This document shows positions 1-7,254 of a stretch of 14,687 nt of DNA, in pieces. The stretch lies in contig JABUEV010000011.1 of the NCBI GenBank assembly GCA_013314865.1, positions 1 to 14,687 of the forward strand. Reading direction: 5' to 3'. The notes beneath the pieces were generated by a model that worked only from the letters and a program-made list of their open reading frames with translations, searched no databases and was not told the origin of the DNA. A program made the position numbers and the translations under genes. How positions within the stretch are numbered: the first letter of the stretch is position 1; each line of letters starts with the position of its first letter. The DNA is from Bacteroidales bacterium (GTDB lineage: Bacteria; Bacteroidota; Bacteroidia; Bacteroidales; VadinHA17).

Positions 1-606
1 GTAATCGCTGAGGTCACTTACAACAATAAATCTGGCGCCGGCATATTTGGCAATTGCAACTGCCATATTTCCTATTAGTCCTGCACCGGTAACCAGTACG
101 TCTTCTCCCAGCAGAGGAAATGAGAGTGCTGTATGTGTTGCATTTCCAAACGGGTCCATGATAGCCGCCCATTCATCAGGTATCCTTGGATCCAGAGGCA
201 CTATGTTTGATGCCGGAATCTTAACATATTCAGCAAATGAACCGTCAGTATTCACTCCTATACCGATGGTGTTTTCACAAACATGCTCCTTGCCCCGCCT
301 GCAGTTGCGGCAATGACCGCAGGCCAAATGTCCTTCCCCGGTAACCCTGTCGCCGGGCTTCAGATTCTTCACACCTGCACCTGTCTTTTCAATGTACCCC
401 ATGTATTCGTGTCCGATTATCATCGGAGTCTTAATGGTTTTCCGCGCCCATTCATCCCATCTGTAGATATGCAAATCGGTACCGCAGATTGCTGATTTTT
501 TGACTTTTATGATAACATCATTGAGTCCGGGTTCAGGAACAGGAACCTCTTCCATCCATAAGCCCTTTTCGGGTTTTAGCTTTACCAGTGCTTTCATCAT
601 TTTCAT
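1..606 (-). CDS. tdh: L-threonine 3-dehydrogenase, N-terminal 202 residues (cut by window edge)
   Basis: This zinc-dependent medium-chain dehydrogenase oxidises L-threonine to 2-amino-3-ketobutyrate with NAD+ in the cytoplasm, the first step of threonine conversion to glycine. The frame runs from ATG at 606 to base 1 without a stop, so about 140 C-terminal residues are missing if it has the usual length near 340. Visible residues: catalytic zinc ligand C41 in CGTD, H66-E67 in GHE, four structural-zinc cysteines C96, C99, C102 and C110 with the same spacing as E. coli Tdh, the stretch [13 protein letters not shown] at 151-163, and the Rossmann glycines G174, G176 and G179 in TGAGLIGN. The DPFGNA.HTALSF signature separates Tdh from sorbitol or alcohol dehydrogenases. 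The start could also be either of the ATGs at 600 or 597. It diverges from gltX across about 130 nt. A kbl partner gene, common in this pathway, is not in the window. Confidence 0.93.
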   Translation of the reverse strand, partial: MKMMKALVKLKPEKGLWMEEVPVPEPGLNDVIIKVKKSAICGTDLHIYRWDEWARKTIKTPMIIGHEYMGYIEKTGAGVKNLKPGDRVTGEGHLACGHCRNCRRGKEHVCENTIGIGVNTDGSFAEYVKIPASNIVPLDPRIPDEWAAIMDPFGNATHTALSFPLLGEDVLVTGAGLIGNMAVAIAKYAGARFIVVSDLSDY

Positions 607-708
607 ACAGGAAAACCTTATTGTTATACAAGTTTTTCACCACAGTAAAGTTAATATAAATAAGAAGTATAAAAACTGATATAAAATCATAATATAAGAC
701 GCTTTAAG

Positions 709-716
709 TATCTTTG
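709..716 (+). promoter_or_regulatory. Probable -7 box of the gltX operon promoter
   Basis: TATCTTTG fits the Bacteroidota -7 consensus TAnnTTTG. It ends 21 nt before the gltX ATG, so the leader would be roughly 15 nt. I see no clear TTG at the usual upstream distance, so the call rests on the -7 box and its position. Confidence 0.5.
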
Positions 717-737
717 TGGCGATAAAAACAATAATTG

Positions 738-2246
738 ATGGCGCAGGTACGAGTACGGTTTGCACCAAGTCCGACAGGGCCCTTGCACATAGGCGGGGTA
801 AGGACAGCCCTTTACAACTATCTTTTTGCAAGAAAAAATAAAGGAACTTTTATCCTTAGAATTGAGGATACTGATCAGGCACGTTTTGTTGAGGGTGCTG
901 AGGAATACATTTTTGCTGCCCTGAAATGGTGCGGAATAGAAATTGATGAAGGTGTCAATGAAGGCGGTGATTACGGTCCTTACAGACAGAGTGAAAGAAA
1001 GGAGATATACAGGCAATATGCTGAAATGCTCATTGACAGAGGATATGCCTATTATGCTTTTGATACGGCCGAAGAACTTGACAAACTCAGAACCGATTCT
1101 GAAAAAAAAGGTGAGACTTTCATTTATAACGCTCTTAACAGGGATAGATTTAAGAACTCGGTTTCATTAAGTGATACAGAGTGGCATGCAAGACTAAATG
1201 CCGGAGAACCTTATGTAATCCGTTTTAAAATGCCTGCTGACGAGGAGATACACTTTGACGACCTGATACGCGGACATATATCAGTCAATACAAGTACTCT
1301 GGATGATAAGGTCCTCTTTAAATCGGACGGAATGCCAACATATCATCTGGCAAATATCGTTGATGACCATCTGATGAAAATCAGTCATGTAATCAGGGGA
1401 GAGGAATGGCTTCCGTCTCTTCCTTTGCATTTCATGCTTTACCGTTCATTTGGATGGACACCTCCTCTTTTTGCGCACCTGCCTCTTCTGCTGAAACCCG
1501 ATGGTAAGGGTAAATTAAGCAAGCGGGACGGAGACAAGATGGGATTTCCGGTCTTCCCTCTTTATTGGCCCTACGGCGAAAAAGCCAGAGGTTTCAGGGA
1601 AGATGGCTATTACCCCGAAGCCTTTGTCAATATGCTTGCCCTTCTGGGATGGAACCCGGGCACAGATCAGGAAATCTTTTCAATGGAAGAACTGATCGAA
1701 GCATTTTCAATTGAGAAAGTCGGCAAATCCGGGTCACATTTTGACCCTGAAAAAGCGAAATGGTTTAACCACCAATACCTTCAGAGAAAAAGCAACAGGG
1801 AGCTTGCACTTGAATTCAGGGAAATTCTAAGGGCAAAAGGATACCATGTTGATATTGTTAATCTCGAGACGGTGGTTGGCCTTGTAAAGGAAAGAGTAAG
1901 TTTTGTAAAAGACATGTGGAATGAAGCTGACTTCTTTTTCAAGGCACCTGAAACGTACGATCAGGAAGTTGTAAGAAAGAGATGGAAAAACAATACCTCA
2001 TCCCTGGTAACCGAGCTTAAAACAGTTCTGCACGATATCCAGTCTTTTACTCCGGAAGAGACTGAAAAAGTTGTCAGATCATGGATTTCAGAAAAGAAAA
2101 TTAACGCGGGAGAGGTAATGACTCCATTTCGTCTTCTTATTGTCGGTGCCCTAAGGGGACCGGGTATTTTTGACATAATAGGATGGATAGGCAAGGAAGA
2201 AACTATCCGGCGAATCGAAAAAGGTATCTCTGCCATTGCGAAATGA
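738..2246 (+). CDS. gltX: Glutamate--tRNA ligase
   Basis: Class I aminoacyl-tRNA synthetase that charges tRNA-Glu with glutamate using ATP in the cytoplasm. The 502-residue protein is of normal length. The first signature, APSPTGPLHIGG at residues 9-20, contains the HIGH-like H17. The KMSKS-like motif is KLSKR at 259-263. RIEDTD and SHVIRGEEWLPS are also typical. After KLSKR there is an insert (GFPVFPLYW and following) before GYYPEAFVNMLALLGWNPG, as in other Bacteroidota GltX proteins. ATG at 738 gives MAQVRVRFAPSP and is preferred over the TTG one codon earlier. No Shine-Dalgarno is visible. It is the first gene of an operon and its last 4 nt overlap the next gene. Family assignment is secure. 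Whether it is discriminating for tRNA-Glu or also charges tRNA-Gln cannot be told here. Confidence 0.97.
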   Translation: MAQVRVRFAPSPTGPLHIGGVRTALYNYLFARKNKGTFILRIEDTDQARFVEGAEEYIFAALKWCGIEIDEGVNEGGDYGPYRQSERKEIYRQYAEMLIDRGYAYYAFDTAEELDKLRTDSEKKGETFIYNALNRDRFKNSVSLSDTEWHARLNAGEPYVIRFKMPADEEIHFDDLIRGHISVNTSTLDDKVLFKSDGMPTYHLANIVDDHLMKISHVIRGEEWLPSLPLHFMLYRSFGWTPPLFAHLPLLLKPDGKGKLSKRDGDKMGFPVFPLYWPYGEKARGFREDGYYPEAFVNMLALLGWNPGTDQEIFSMEELIEAFSIEKVGKSGSHFDPEKAKWFNHQYLQRKSNRELALEFREILRAKGYHVDIVNLETVVGLVKERVSFVKDMWNEADFFFKAPETYDQEVVRKRWKNNTSSLVTELKTVLHDIQSFTPEETEKVVRSWISEKKINAGEVMTPFRLLIVGALRGPGIFDIIGWIGKEETIRRIEKGISAIAK

Positions 2247-2926
2247 AAATACATAACCTCCCCTCTCCGGGAGATTACATCGATATTCACAGCCATGATG
2301 CCGCTCCTTCAGCAGGCATATTCACTGTTGAAAATCTTATGGCTCATGAAGGTAAAACTCCTGCTGAAAAAAAGGGCATTGCATATGCAATCGGCATCCA
2401 TCCCTGGTATCTCAGTGAATTAAATCATGACGACCTTATAAAAACAGTTCTGCTTACAGCAGGGAATGAAAATGTCATTGCGGTTGGTGAAGCCGGATTT
2501 GACAAACTGAGAGGACCTTCAATTGACCTGCAGAGAAAAGCATTTGAAGAACAGGTAAAAATTTCAGAGGAACTGAAAAAGCCTCTGATAATCCACTGCG
2601 TCAGAATGTGGGATGAACTTCTTATGACTCATAAGAAGCTCAGACCCTCAATGCCATGGCTGGTGCACGGGTTCAGAGGGAAGAAAGAACTTGCGTTTCA
2701 GCTGATATCCAGAGGTATGTACCTTTCATTCTGGTTTGAGTTTATTTTAAGACCGGAATCATCAGGGCTTCTGAGAGAACTGCCACACGGCAGAATCTTT
2801 CTTGAAACTGACGGTGCCGATGTCAGTATAAAAGATATCTATGCCAAAGTCTCGGAAGATCTTGGAATAAGCCTTAATAAACTCAAAGACATTATGGCTG
2901 AGAACTTTAATAATTTTTTTGCATGA
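2243..2926 (+). CDS. TatD-family metal-dependent hydrolase
   Basis: A TIM-barrel hydrolase of the TatD family, whose studied members are Mg2+-dependent DNases (3'-5' exonuclease or AP endonuclease activity); the substrate of this one is unknown. The 227-residue product is shorter than typical TatD proteins (about 255-265). The metal-site residues all appear present: H16 and H18 in IDIHSH, E83 in VGEAGFD, H118 in IIHC, H142 in VHGFRG and D190 in LETDGAD. The usual GEIGLD is GEAGFD here and the usual H-S/C-F-S/T-G is HGFRG, both common in Bacteroidota relatives. ATG at 2243 overlaps the gltX stop in an ATGA, implying translational coupling. A longer frame from 2183 would lie inside gltX and add 20 residues ahead of the barrel, so it is not preferred. 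The stop overlaps the start of tcdA by 4 nt. Confidence 0.9.
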   Translation: MKIHNLPSPGDYIDIHSHDAAPSAGIFTVENLMAHEGKTPAEKKGIAYAIGIHPWYLSELNHDDLIKTVLLTAGNENVIAVGEAGFDKLRGPSIDLQRKAFEEQVKISEELKKPLIIHCVRMWDELLMTHKKLRPSMPWLVHGFRGKKELAFQLISRGMYLSFWFEFILRPESSGLLRELPHGRIFLETDGADVSIKDIYAKVSEDLGISLNKLKDIMAENFNNFFA

Positions 2927-3672
2927 CTGACTGGCTTTCCAGAAGTGCTTTGTTACTTGACGCTGAAAAAGTTAGAAAACTTAAATCGTCCAGTGTACTG
3001 ATCGTTGGCCTTGGTGGTGTCGGGTCTGTTGCAGCAGAAATGATATGCAGAGCAGGTATCGGAAAAATGACTATTGCTGATGGTGATACCGTGCATGTCA
3101 CTAACCGGAACCGGCAGATAAATGCTTTAAAAAGTACTGAAGGAATGCTGAAGGCAGAAGTCACCGGACAAAGACTTAAAGACATAAATCCTGAACTGGA
3201 ACTGACAATTATAGCAGAATATTTAAGGGACAAACTCATGGAAGAAATACTTGACGGCGGATTCGACTATGTTGTGGATGCAATTGACACATTATCCCCG
3301 AAGGTTTTTCTGATATATCACAGCATGACACGTAAAATTCCGGTTGTGAGCTCTATGGGTTCAGGAGGGAAGCTGGATCCTCTTGCCCTGAGGATTGCCG
3401 ATATCTCCGAAACCAGTGTTTGTCCTCTTGCAAGACTCTTGAGAAAGAGACTACACAGGCTGGGAATAAGGGAAGGTTTTACTGCTGTTTACTCTGTGGA
3501 ACCCCCTGATAAGAGCAAAATCGTCAAGGTAAAGGGAGAAAGAAACAAAGCCTCTATGGCAGGGACAATTTCATACATGCCGGCATTATTTGGAATTGCC
3601 TGTGCATCAGTGGTGATACGTGACCTGGCAGGAATCGGACATGCAAACTACGATGAAAATCAATCAGCCTGA
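2923..3672 (+). CDS. tcdA: tRNA threonylcarbamoyladenosine dehydratase (ThiF/E1-like)
   Basis: An E1-like ATP-dependent enzyme that dehydrates t6A at position 37 of ANN-decoding tRNAs to the cyclic ct6A form. The 249-residue protein begins with an E1-type R7 (LSRSALLL), followed by the nucleotide-binding GLGGVGS at 29-35, acidic D53 and D55, the NRNRQ motif at 61-65 with its E1 arginine and glutamine, and K77. The motifs VVDAIDT, SSMGSGGKLDP and ADISET followed by PLARLLRKRL are specific to the TcdA/YgdL branch and separate it from ThiF, MoeB and HesA. No CxxC zinc pair is seen, as expected for TcdA. It overlaps the TatD-family gene by ATGA and ends the operon. Its neighbour gltX also acts on tRNA, so joint expression of tRNA charging and modification is plausible but inferred. 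Confidence 0.92.
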   Translation: MTDWLSRSALLLDAEKVRKLKSSSVLIVGLGGVGSVAAEMICRAGIGKMTIADGDTVHVTNRNRQINALKSTEGMLKAEVTGQRLKDINPELELTIIAEYLRDKLMEEILDGGFDYVVDAIDTLSPKVFLIYHSMTRKIPVVSSMGSGGKLDPLALRIADISETSVCPLARLLRKRLHRLGIREGFTAVYSVEPPDKSKIVKVKGERNKASMAGTISYMPALFGIACASVVIRDLAGIGHANYDENQSA

Positions 3673-3687
3673 ATAAACTTGCTGATT
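3662..3687. terminator. Weak inverted repeat between convergent operons
   Basis: AATCAGC (3662-3668) and GCTGATT (3681-3687) form a perfect 7-bp inverted repeat with a 12-nt loop that contains the tcdA stop. A further AATCAG at 3703-3708, overlapping the stop of the facing permease gene, could pair with the same middle arm. It lies where two convergent operons meet, but it has little GC and no clear T tract, so a terminator role is only a guess. Confidence 0.25.
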
Positions 3688-3704
3688 CTGCAATCTTCAT
3701 TCAA

Positions 3705-5060
3705 TCAGTCAGAAATATTGCCGTTTGTTTTCTTAAAGATGTAGTAAAACGGAATACCAACGACAACTGTCAGGATTGCAACTGATGATTCAGCAGGTCT
3801 TTCAAGGAATGACAAAAAAAGGATAAGAATCCCGCAAAGAATATATACTATCTGGGTGAAAGGAAATCCCTTGATGCGCATCGCTCCGGGCTCTCTTTTT
3901 CTTAATCTCCATACTCCCAGGACTGTGAGAACAGGAAATATCCCAAGAGCAAATCCCATATAGGTGAGCACCTGCTCAAAGGTACCGGAAAGAACAAGGA
4001 TGACTGCAATTACACATTGAAGCAGAATAGAATTTGAAGGGACCTGAAACCTTTTGTGGATTTTTGCAACTGATTTGAAAAAAAGACCATCCTTTGCCAT
4101 GGAATAATATACTCTCGGACCTATGATGATGAATGCGCTGAGTGAAGAGAAAAGAGCAAACGCAATAAGTATTGAGAAGAGTATTTCCGCAGACTTGCCA
4201 AAAAGGTTTCCCATTGCAAGCCCTCCGACAGATATCACTCCTTTCATTTCCTCGGGAGAGATGCCGTAAACATAAAGTATGTTTATGCCGATATAAAGGA
4301 GCATAACAATTAGAGTTCCGTAAATAAGTGAACCAGGCAGGTTTCTTGTCGGATTTTTTATTTCTGCTCCGAGGTAAGTTGAAGCATTCCAGCCGCTGTA
4401 TGCAAACATTATCCACATCAGCGAGAGCCCGGCTGTTTTCCAACCTGCGAGTCCTCCGGGAAGAGATCCCCCTCTTGAAAAGTTCGAAAAGTCTCCCTTT
4501 CCTGAAGCAAATCCGGCTGTTAATAAAATAACAATAAGCAGGATTTTCATCAGGGTAAGCACATTCTGAATTTTAGCACCGTATTTGATACCCCGGTAAT
4601 GAATGAATGTAAATATCAGAATAACCGATACAGCAAGAATCTTTTTGGTTAGTTCCGGACCAACCCCAAGGGAATTCTGGGCCCATGGAGAGAGGACAGG
4701 AACAGCCCTGGTAAAGTATTCGCTGAAGCCGAGGGCAGAGGCTGCTATGGGTGCAGAAAAACCAACTATAAATGAAACCCAGCCGCTTAGAAATCCGAAT
4801 ATCGGGTGGTATAGCCTGGAAAGAAAAAGATATTCACCTCCGGCTCCCGGCATTGCAGCACCAAGCTCTCCGTATGCTAGTGCACCGCAGAGAGCTATTA
4901 TGCCCCCCATTGCCCAGAGGACAAGCATAAGAACCGGATCATTAAGCCCTGACATTAATAGTCCGGATGTCGTAAAAATACCTGCGCCAATCATGTTGGC
5001 AACAACTATATTGGTGGCGGGAAACAATCCGAGTTTCCTCTGGAGTCTCTCTTCAGACAT
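3705..5060 (-). CDS. APC-family amino acid permease
   Basis: Inner-membrane secondary transporter of the amino acid-polyamine-organocation (APC) family. The 451-residue protein is almost wholly hydrophobic, with about 12 predicted membrane helices, and ends in a short polar tail. The first helix carries the family hallmark MIGAGIF at 23-29, part of the unwound substrate-binding segment. GELGAAMPGAGGEYLFL in the second and third helices is also family-typical, and so is a conserved segment LMWIMFAYSGWNASTYLGAEIKNP (key residues W, Y, W and E) around helix 6. The pattern resembles the LAT-like/YkbA branch. Substrate cannot be read from sequence; a neutral amino acid by proton exchange or symport is likely. 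It starts 2 nt after the stop of the upstream methyltransferase-like gene, so the two are probably cotranscribed. No Shine-Dalgarno is visible. Confidence 0.9.
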   Translation of the reverse strand: MSEERLQRKLGLFPATNIVVANMIGAGIFTTSGLLMSGLNDPVLMLVLWAMGGIIALCGALAYGELGAAMPGAGGEYLFLSRLYHPIFGFLSGWVSFIVGFSAPIAASALGFSEYFTRAVPVLSPWAQNSLGVGPELTKKILAVSVILIFTFIHYRGIKYGAKIQNVLTLMKILLIVILLTAGFASGKGDFSNFSRGGSLPGGLAGWKTAGLSLMWIMFAYSGWNASTYLGAEIKNPTRNLPGSLIYGTLIVMLLYIGINILYVYGISPEEMKGVISVGGLAMGNLFGKSAEILFSILIAFALFSSLSAFIIIGPRVYYSMAKDGLFFKSVAKIHKRFQVPSNSILLQCVIAVILVLSGTFEQVLTYMGFALGIFPVLTVLGVWRLRKREPGAMRIKGFPFTQIVYILCGILILFLSFLERPAESSVAILTVVVGIPFYYIFKKTNGNISD

Positions 5061-5062
5061 AA

Positions 5063-5731
5063 TTATTTTTCTGATTTTTTATAACTTATGGAAACACCCC
5101 CTCCGGCATTGTTTACAGTGGTTTCATAATTCTTAAGACTTCTGACATATCTTAAGAATTCTGCCTGACCTCCGTATCCGCCATAACCTCTGTCCGACAC
5201 GTTATGGGCAGTGAAACAGCCGCCGACCTTAAGTTTGGGGTCTATATCAATGAAATAGTTCTTGTACCATTCCTTGTCTGCATCGCTGAAAACAAAATCA
5301 AACGGACCTTTAAGCTCCTTTACCAGTGTATGAGCATCACCAAGCCTTGCGTCGATATATTCAGATAGGCCAGCCTGCCTGAAATTCTCGAGAGCCTGAC
5401 GGTGCCTTCCTTCATCTATCTCTATTGTTATCAGCTTACCGCCTGTCTTGCTGAGTGCCCAGGCTATCCAGATAGATGAATGCCCTGTTGAAGTGCCAAT
5501 TTCAAGTGCGCTCTTGTAATTGTTCTTAACTATAATATCATATAATAGCTGTCCGTCAACAGCAGGCACATTCATGTCATACCATCGCCTTCTGCTGTCA
5601 TTCAAAAATTTTCTTACCCTTTCATCAATAGAACTTGCTTGTCCGGAAGTCTGTGCATCAGATAGCTGAAAATTAAACATTAGAGCTAAGGCAAGTATTA
5701 TAAATCTGGAAATCCATGAAAGTAAAATCAT
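5063..5731 (-). CDS. O-methyltransferase-like SAM-dependent protein with apparent signal peptide
   Basis: Class I SAM-dependent methyltransferase fold related to the catechol-type O-methyltransferases (222 residues). The SAM-binding loop is ALEIGTSTGHSSIW (E77, G79, G83), the acidic ribose-binding strand is LITIEID (E104, D106), and SDADKEWY (D150, D152, K153) matches the family metal and substrate region. The N-terminus has a positively charged residue and a hydrophobic stretch (about residues 9-22) ending LSDAQ, which reads as an export signal. That is unexpected for an enzyme needing cytoplasmic SAM. Where the family usually has a metal-binding Asp-Asn pair, this protein has H176-N177. A start at M18 would remove most of the signal, but a -7 box lies just upstream of the ATG at 5731, favouring the longer form. 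It leads a two-gene operon with the permease. Substrate unknown. Confidence 0.8.
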   Translation of the reverse strand: MILLSWISRFIILALALMFNFQLSDAQTSGQASSIDERVRKFLNDSRRRWYDMNVPAVDGQLLYDIIVKNNYKSALEIGTSTGHSSIWIAWALSKTGGKLITIEIDEGRHRQALENFRQAGLSEYIDARLGDAHTLVKELKGPFDFVFSDADKEWYKNYFIDIDPKLKVGGCFTAHNVSDRGYGGYGGQAEFLRYVRSLKNYETTVNNAGGGVSISYKKSEK

Positions 5732-5753
5732 AATTCTGGGATTAATGAAGTTT

Positions 5754-5761
5754 CAAATCTA
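5754..5761 (-). promoter_or_regulatory. Possible -7 box of the methyltransferase-permease operon
   Basis: On the minus strand this reads TAGATTTG, matching TAnnTTTG, 22 nt upstream of the ATG at 5731. No TTG is found at the expected upstream spacing, so support is partial. If used, the transcript would include the signal-peptide start codon. Confidence 0.4.
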
Positions 5762-6004
5762 TAATTAATTGACATATATTTAAACAGATTTATTCCTGAA
5801 TGGATCACTAAAGTGTTATTATTTTTCCTGAATCGGAATCAGCGGATCGTAATATTAACATTTGCTGAACTATCTAAATGATAGAAATACAAGGTTTGAG
5901 CATGAGGTGCCATATAACAAGTGACTAGATAATGAAATTCTGGTATTGCTAAAATAAGCTTGAATAATCCGGAACTGATAAAATAAACCAAATTATATTT
6001 TTAG

Positions 6005-6037
6005 TTGTTAAAATATAACGAATACTCAGTATATTTG
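6005..6037 (+). promoter_or_regulatory. Promoter of the TerB-like gene
   Basis: TTG at 6005-6007 and TATATTTG at 6030-6037 are 22 nt apart, fitting the Bacteroidota pattern TTG-N17-23-TAnnTTTG. The leader would be about 25 nt and would carry the ribosome binding site at 6057. This is the best-formed promoter in the window. Confidence 0.6.
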
Positions 6038-6056
6038 AGTTCTTAAAACATTGATC

Positions 6057-6061
6057 GGAGG
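6057..6061 (+). promoter_or_regulatory. Strong Shine-Dalgarno of the TerB-like gene
   Basis: GGAGG lies 8 nt before the ATG at 6070. It is the only full Shine-Dalgarno ahead of a gene here, and it fixes the start codon. Neighbouring genes have AT-rich leaders without one. Confidence 0.8.
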
Positions 6062-6069
6062 TAATTATT

Positions 6070-6510
6070 ATGAATTTCTCAGATTTTGTCACAAATAACG
6101 GGAAAAAGATTTGCAAGGAGCATTTTCTGCACCTGGTACAGGTTTCAAGAATAGACGGGAAAATCAGTGATGATGAAATGAAGATGCTTCATAAGAAGGG
6201 TAAGAAATTCGGACTGACTGACCCTGAGATTGACATATTAATCCAGTCGGAAGCACATCATCATTACACGCCGCCCGTTAGTCTGAAGGCAAAATTCAGT
6301 CATTTATATAACATTGCTCAGTTGATTCTGGCCGACGATGTAGTTACAGAGTCAGAAAAAAAGATGCTTAAACGGTTTGCCCTTGAGGCAGGGTTTAAAG
6401 GAGATACGGTTGAAAAACTGGCCAACCACCTGCTTGACGGCATAAAAGAAGGGAAAGATGAGGATGACCTGCTTGACCATTTCAGGAAGGAGCATCTTTT
6501 CAAAGACTGA
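6070..6510 (+). CDS. TerB-like (tellurite-resistance family fold) protein
   Basis: A 146-residue soluble, all-helical protein without signal peptide or membrane segment. It shows the TerB-type internal duplication: a helix, then an acidic DGKISDDE motif (D29 to E36), and later ADDVVTESE (D89/D90 to E96) followed by KKMLKRFALEAGF. In characterised TerB-family proteins such acidic clusters bind metal ions. A histidine-rich SEAHHHY segment (60-66) links the halves. The family occurs in tellurite-resistance and stress operons but also, as here, as stand-alone genes; no terC, terD or terZ neighbour is present, so tellurite resistance should not be assumed. It is a single-gene unit with its own promoter, a strong ribosome binding site and a terminator, which suggests high or independent expression. 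Fold assignment is fairly good; function is unknown. Confidence 0.75.
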   Translation: MNFSDFVTNNGKKICKEHFLHLVQVSRIDGKISDDEMKMLHKKGKKFGLTDPEIDILIQSEAHHHYTPPVSLKAKFSHLYNIAQLILADDVVTESEKKMLKRFALEAGFKGDTVEKLANHLLDGIKEGKDEDDLLDHFRKEHLFKD

Positions 6511-6546
6511 AGCCGTCTGAAATTACAATCATTAATTTTATGCCTG

Positions 6547-6576
6547 CCGGACTTCGATTTATCGCTGTCCGGTTTA
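6547..6576 (+). terminator. Hairpin terminator after the TerB-like gene
   Basis: CCGGAC (6547-6552) and GTCCGG (6567-6572) are perfectly complementary, and the loop can pair further (CGA with TCG). The stem is followed by TTTATT. It lies 37 nt after the stop codon and ahead of the marR promoter. Confidence 0.65.
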
Positions 6577-6645
6577 TTGTATGAATAGTGAACATGCTCT
6601 AAGATTAAATCATATTATAATCATTAAAATTTTTTTAAACTGTTA

Positions 6646-6660
6646 GTTTAGTAACTAAAC
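6646..6660 (+). promoter_or_regulatory. MarR operator, distal copy
   Basis: GTTTAGTAACTAAAC is a palindrome with 7-bp arms around one central A. It differs from the copy at 6674-6688 at one base and begins exactly 28 bp before it. Its position, just upstream of a MarR gene and around the expected -33 region, suggests autorepression. This is inferred from sequence and position. Confidence 0.65.
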
Positions 6661-6666
6661 ATTTAT

Positions 6667-6674
6667 TATATTTG
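6667..6674 (+). promoter_or_regulatory. -7 box of the marR/efflux promoter
   Basis: TATATTTG matches TAnnTTTG and overlaps the left edge of the proximal palindrome. Transcription would start only some 10-15 nt before the marR ATG. No clear TTG lies upstream, which could mean a weak or repressed promoter. Confidence 0.5.
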
Positions 6675-6691
6675 TTTAGCAACTAAACAAA
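6671..6691 (+). promoter_or_regulatory. MarR operator, proximal copy
   Basis: TTTGTTTAG (6671-6679) and CTAAACAAA (6683-6691) are perfect 9-bp arms around CAA. The core GTTTAGCAACTAAAC repeats the distal site with one change. The site ends 2 nt before the start codon and overlaps the -7 box, so a bound dimer should block initiation. Confidence 0.65.
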
Positions 6692-6693
6692 TT

Positions 6694-7173
6694 ATGAATA
6701 CTGAACTCCAGGAACTGATTGATTCTTTCCTGAAAATACTTGACCTGTACTCTGTCATAAACAGAAAACCTGTTGACTACGGGACAGGTGATCTGCTCTA
6801 TTTTACCGAGATACATACCCTGACAGTAATAGGAAGAAACAAGGAAATAAACATTACTCAGCTTGGTGAAATGATGGGGGTGACAAAGGGAGCTATATCT
6901 CAAACAGTGAAAAAACTTGCCGGGAAAAACCTTATTGTCAGAGCAAACACTTCAAATAAGAGAGAAGTGATGCTTAAACTGAGCGATAGAGGCAAAATAG
7001 CCTATAAGGGCCAGAAATCGCTTCAGAAAGAAATTTTCACTTTTGCAAAAAAACTTTACAAAAAGGGAACACCCAAACAGCGCGAAATGGTACGCAGATT
7101 GTTTGAGGAGATAATCAGAAATCTGATGATGCGGTTGGAAAATCTTGAAAAGGCAAAAGTGAAAACCGGCTGA
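6694..7173 (+). CDS. MarR-family transcriptional regulator
   Basis: Cytoplasmic dimeric repressor of the MarR family (159 residues), probably controlling itself and the efflux genes downstream. The winged helix-turn-helix runs from I52: ITQLGEMMGVTKGAISQTVKKL, with the recognition helix at about T64-K74 (key residues T64, K65, S69). The wing is RANTSNKREVMLKL, followed by SDRGK, the usual Bacteroidota form of the family's conserved D-R motif. Flanking helices at both ends would form the dimerisation region. No Shine-Dalgarno is seen; the ATG lies 2 nt after the proximal palindrome. The gap to the channel gene is 81 nt without an obvious promoter or terminator, so cotranscription is likely. 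The ligand that relieves repression is unknown. Confidence 0.9.
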   Translation: MNTELQELIDSFLKILDLYSVINRKPVDYGTGDLLYFTEIHTLTVIGRNKEINITQLGEMMGVTKGAISQTVKKLAGKNLIVRANTSNKREVMLKLSDRGKIAYKGQKSLQKEIFTFAKKLYKKGTPKQREMVRRLFEEIIRNLMMRLENLEKAKVKTG

Positions 7174-7254
7174 AAATTTACATTAAGATAACCTGGAAAA
7201 GCATCTTACAGAGATATGAATATTAACCGGTACAATCAACCAAATTCTTAAGCA

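Larger units (their letters stand above)
5732..6069. other. Divergent intergenic region, 338 nt, AT-rich
   Basis: Separates the minus-strand methyltransferase operon from the plus-strand TerB-like gene. Each end holds a promoter-like box, described separately. Between roughly 5790 and 6000 I see no convincing coding frame, tRNA or strong hairpin. Confidence 0.6.

Noticed and set aside
735..737. TTG as the gltX start
   Set aside because: The adjacent ATG at 738 gives the standard N-terminus and there is no ribosome binding site that favours TTG.
687..1016. Minus-strand open frames across the start of gltX
   Set aside because: They are antisense to a strongly conserved synthetase, have no recognisable protein features and lack a promoter.
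2183..2242. Upstream start for the TatD-family gene
   Set aside because: It would add 20 residues from inside gltX ahead of the first beta strand. The ATGA overlap at 2243 matches the other junction in the operon.
4603..5136. 177-codon plus-strand frame
   Set aside because: It is antisense to the permease gene, whose membrane helices and GAGIF motif are clear. Its composition (Pro, Ser, Arg) is that of a reverse complement.
6070..6510. Tellurite-resistance operon
   Set aside because: Only the TerB-like fold is present. No TerC, TerD or TerZ genes lie nearby, so resistance cannot be claimed.
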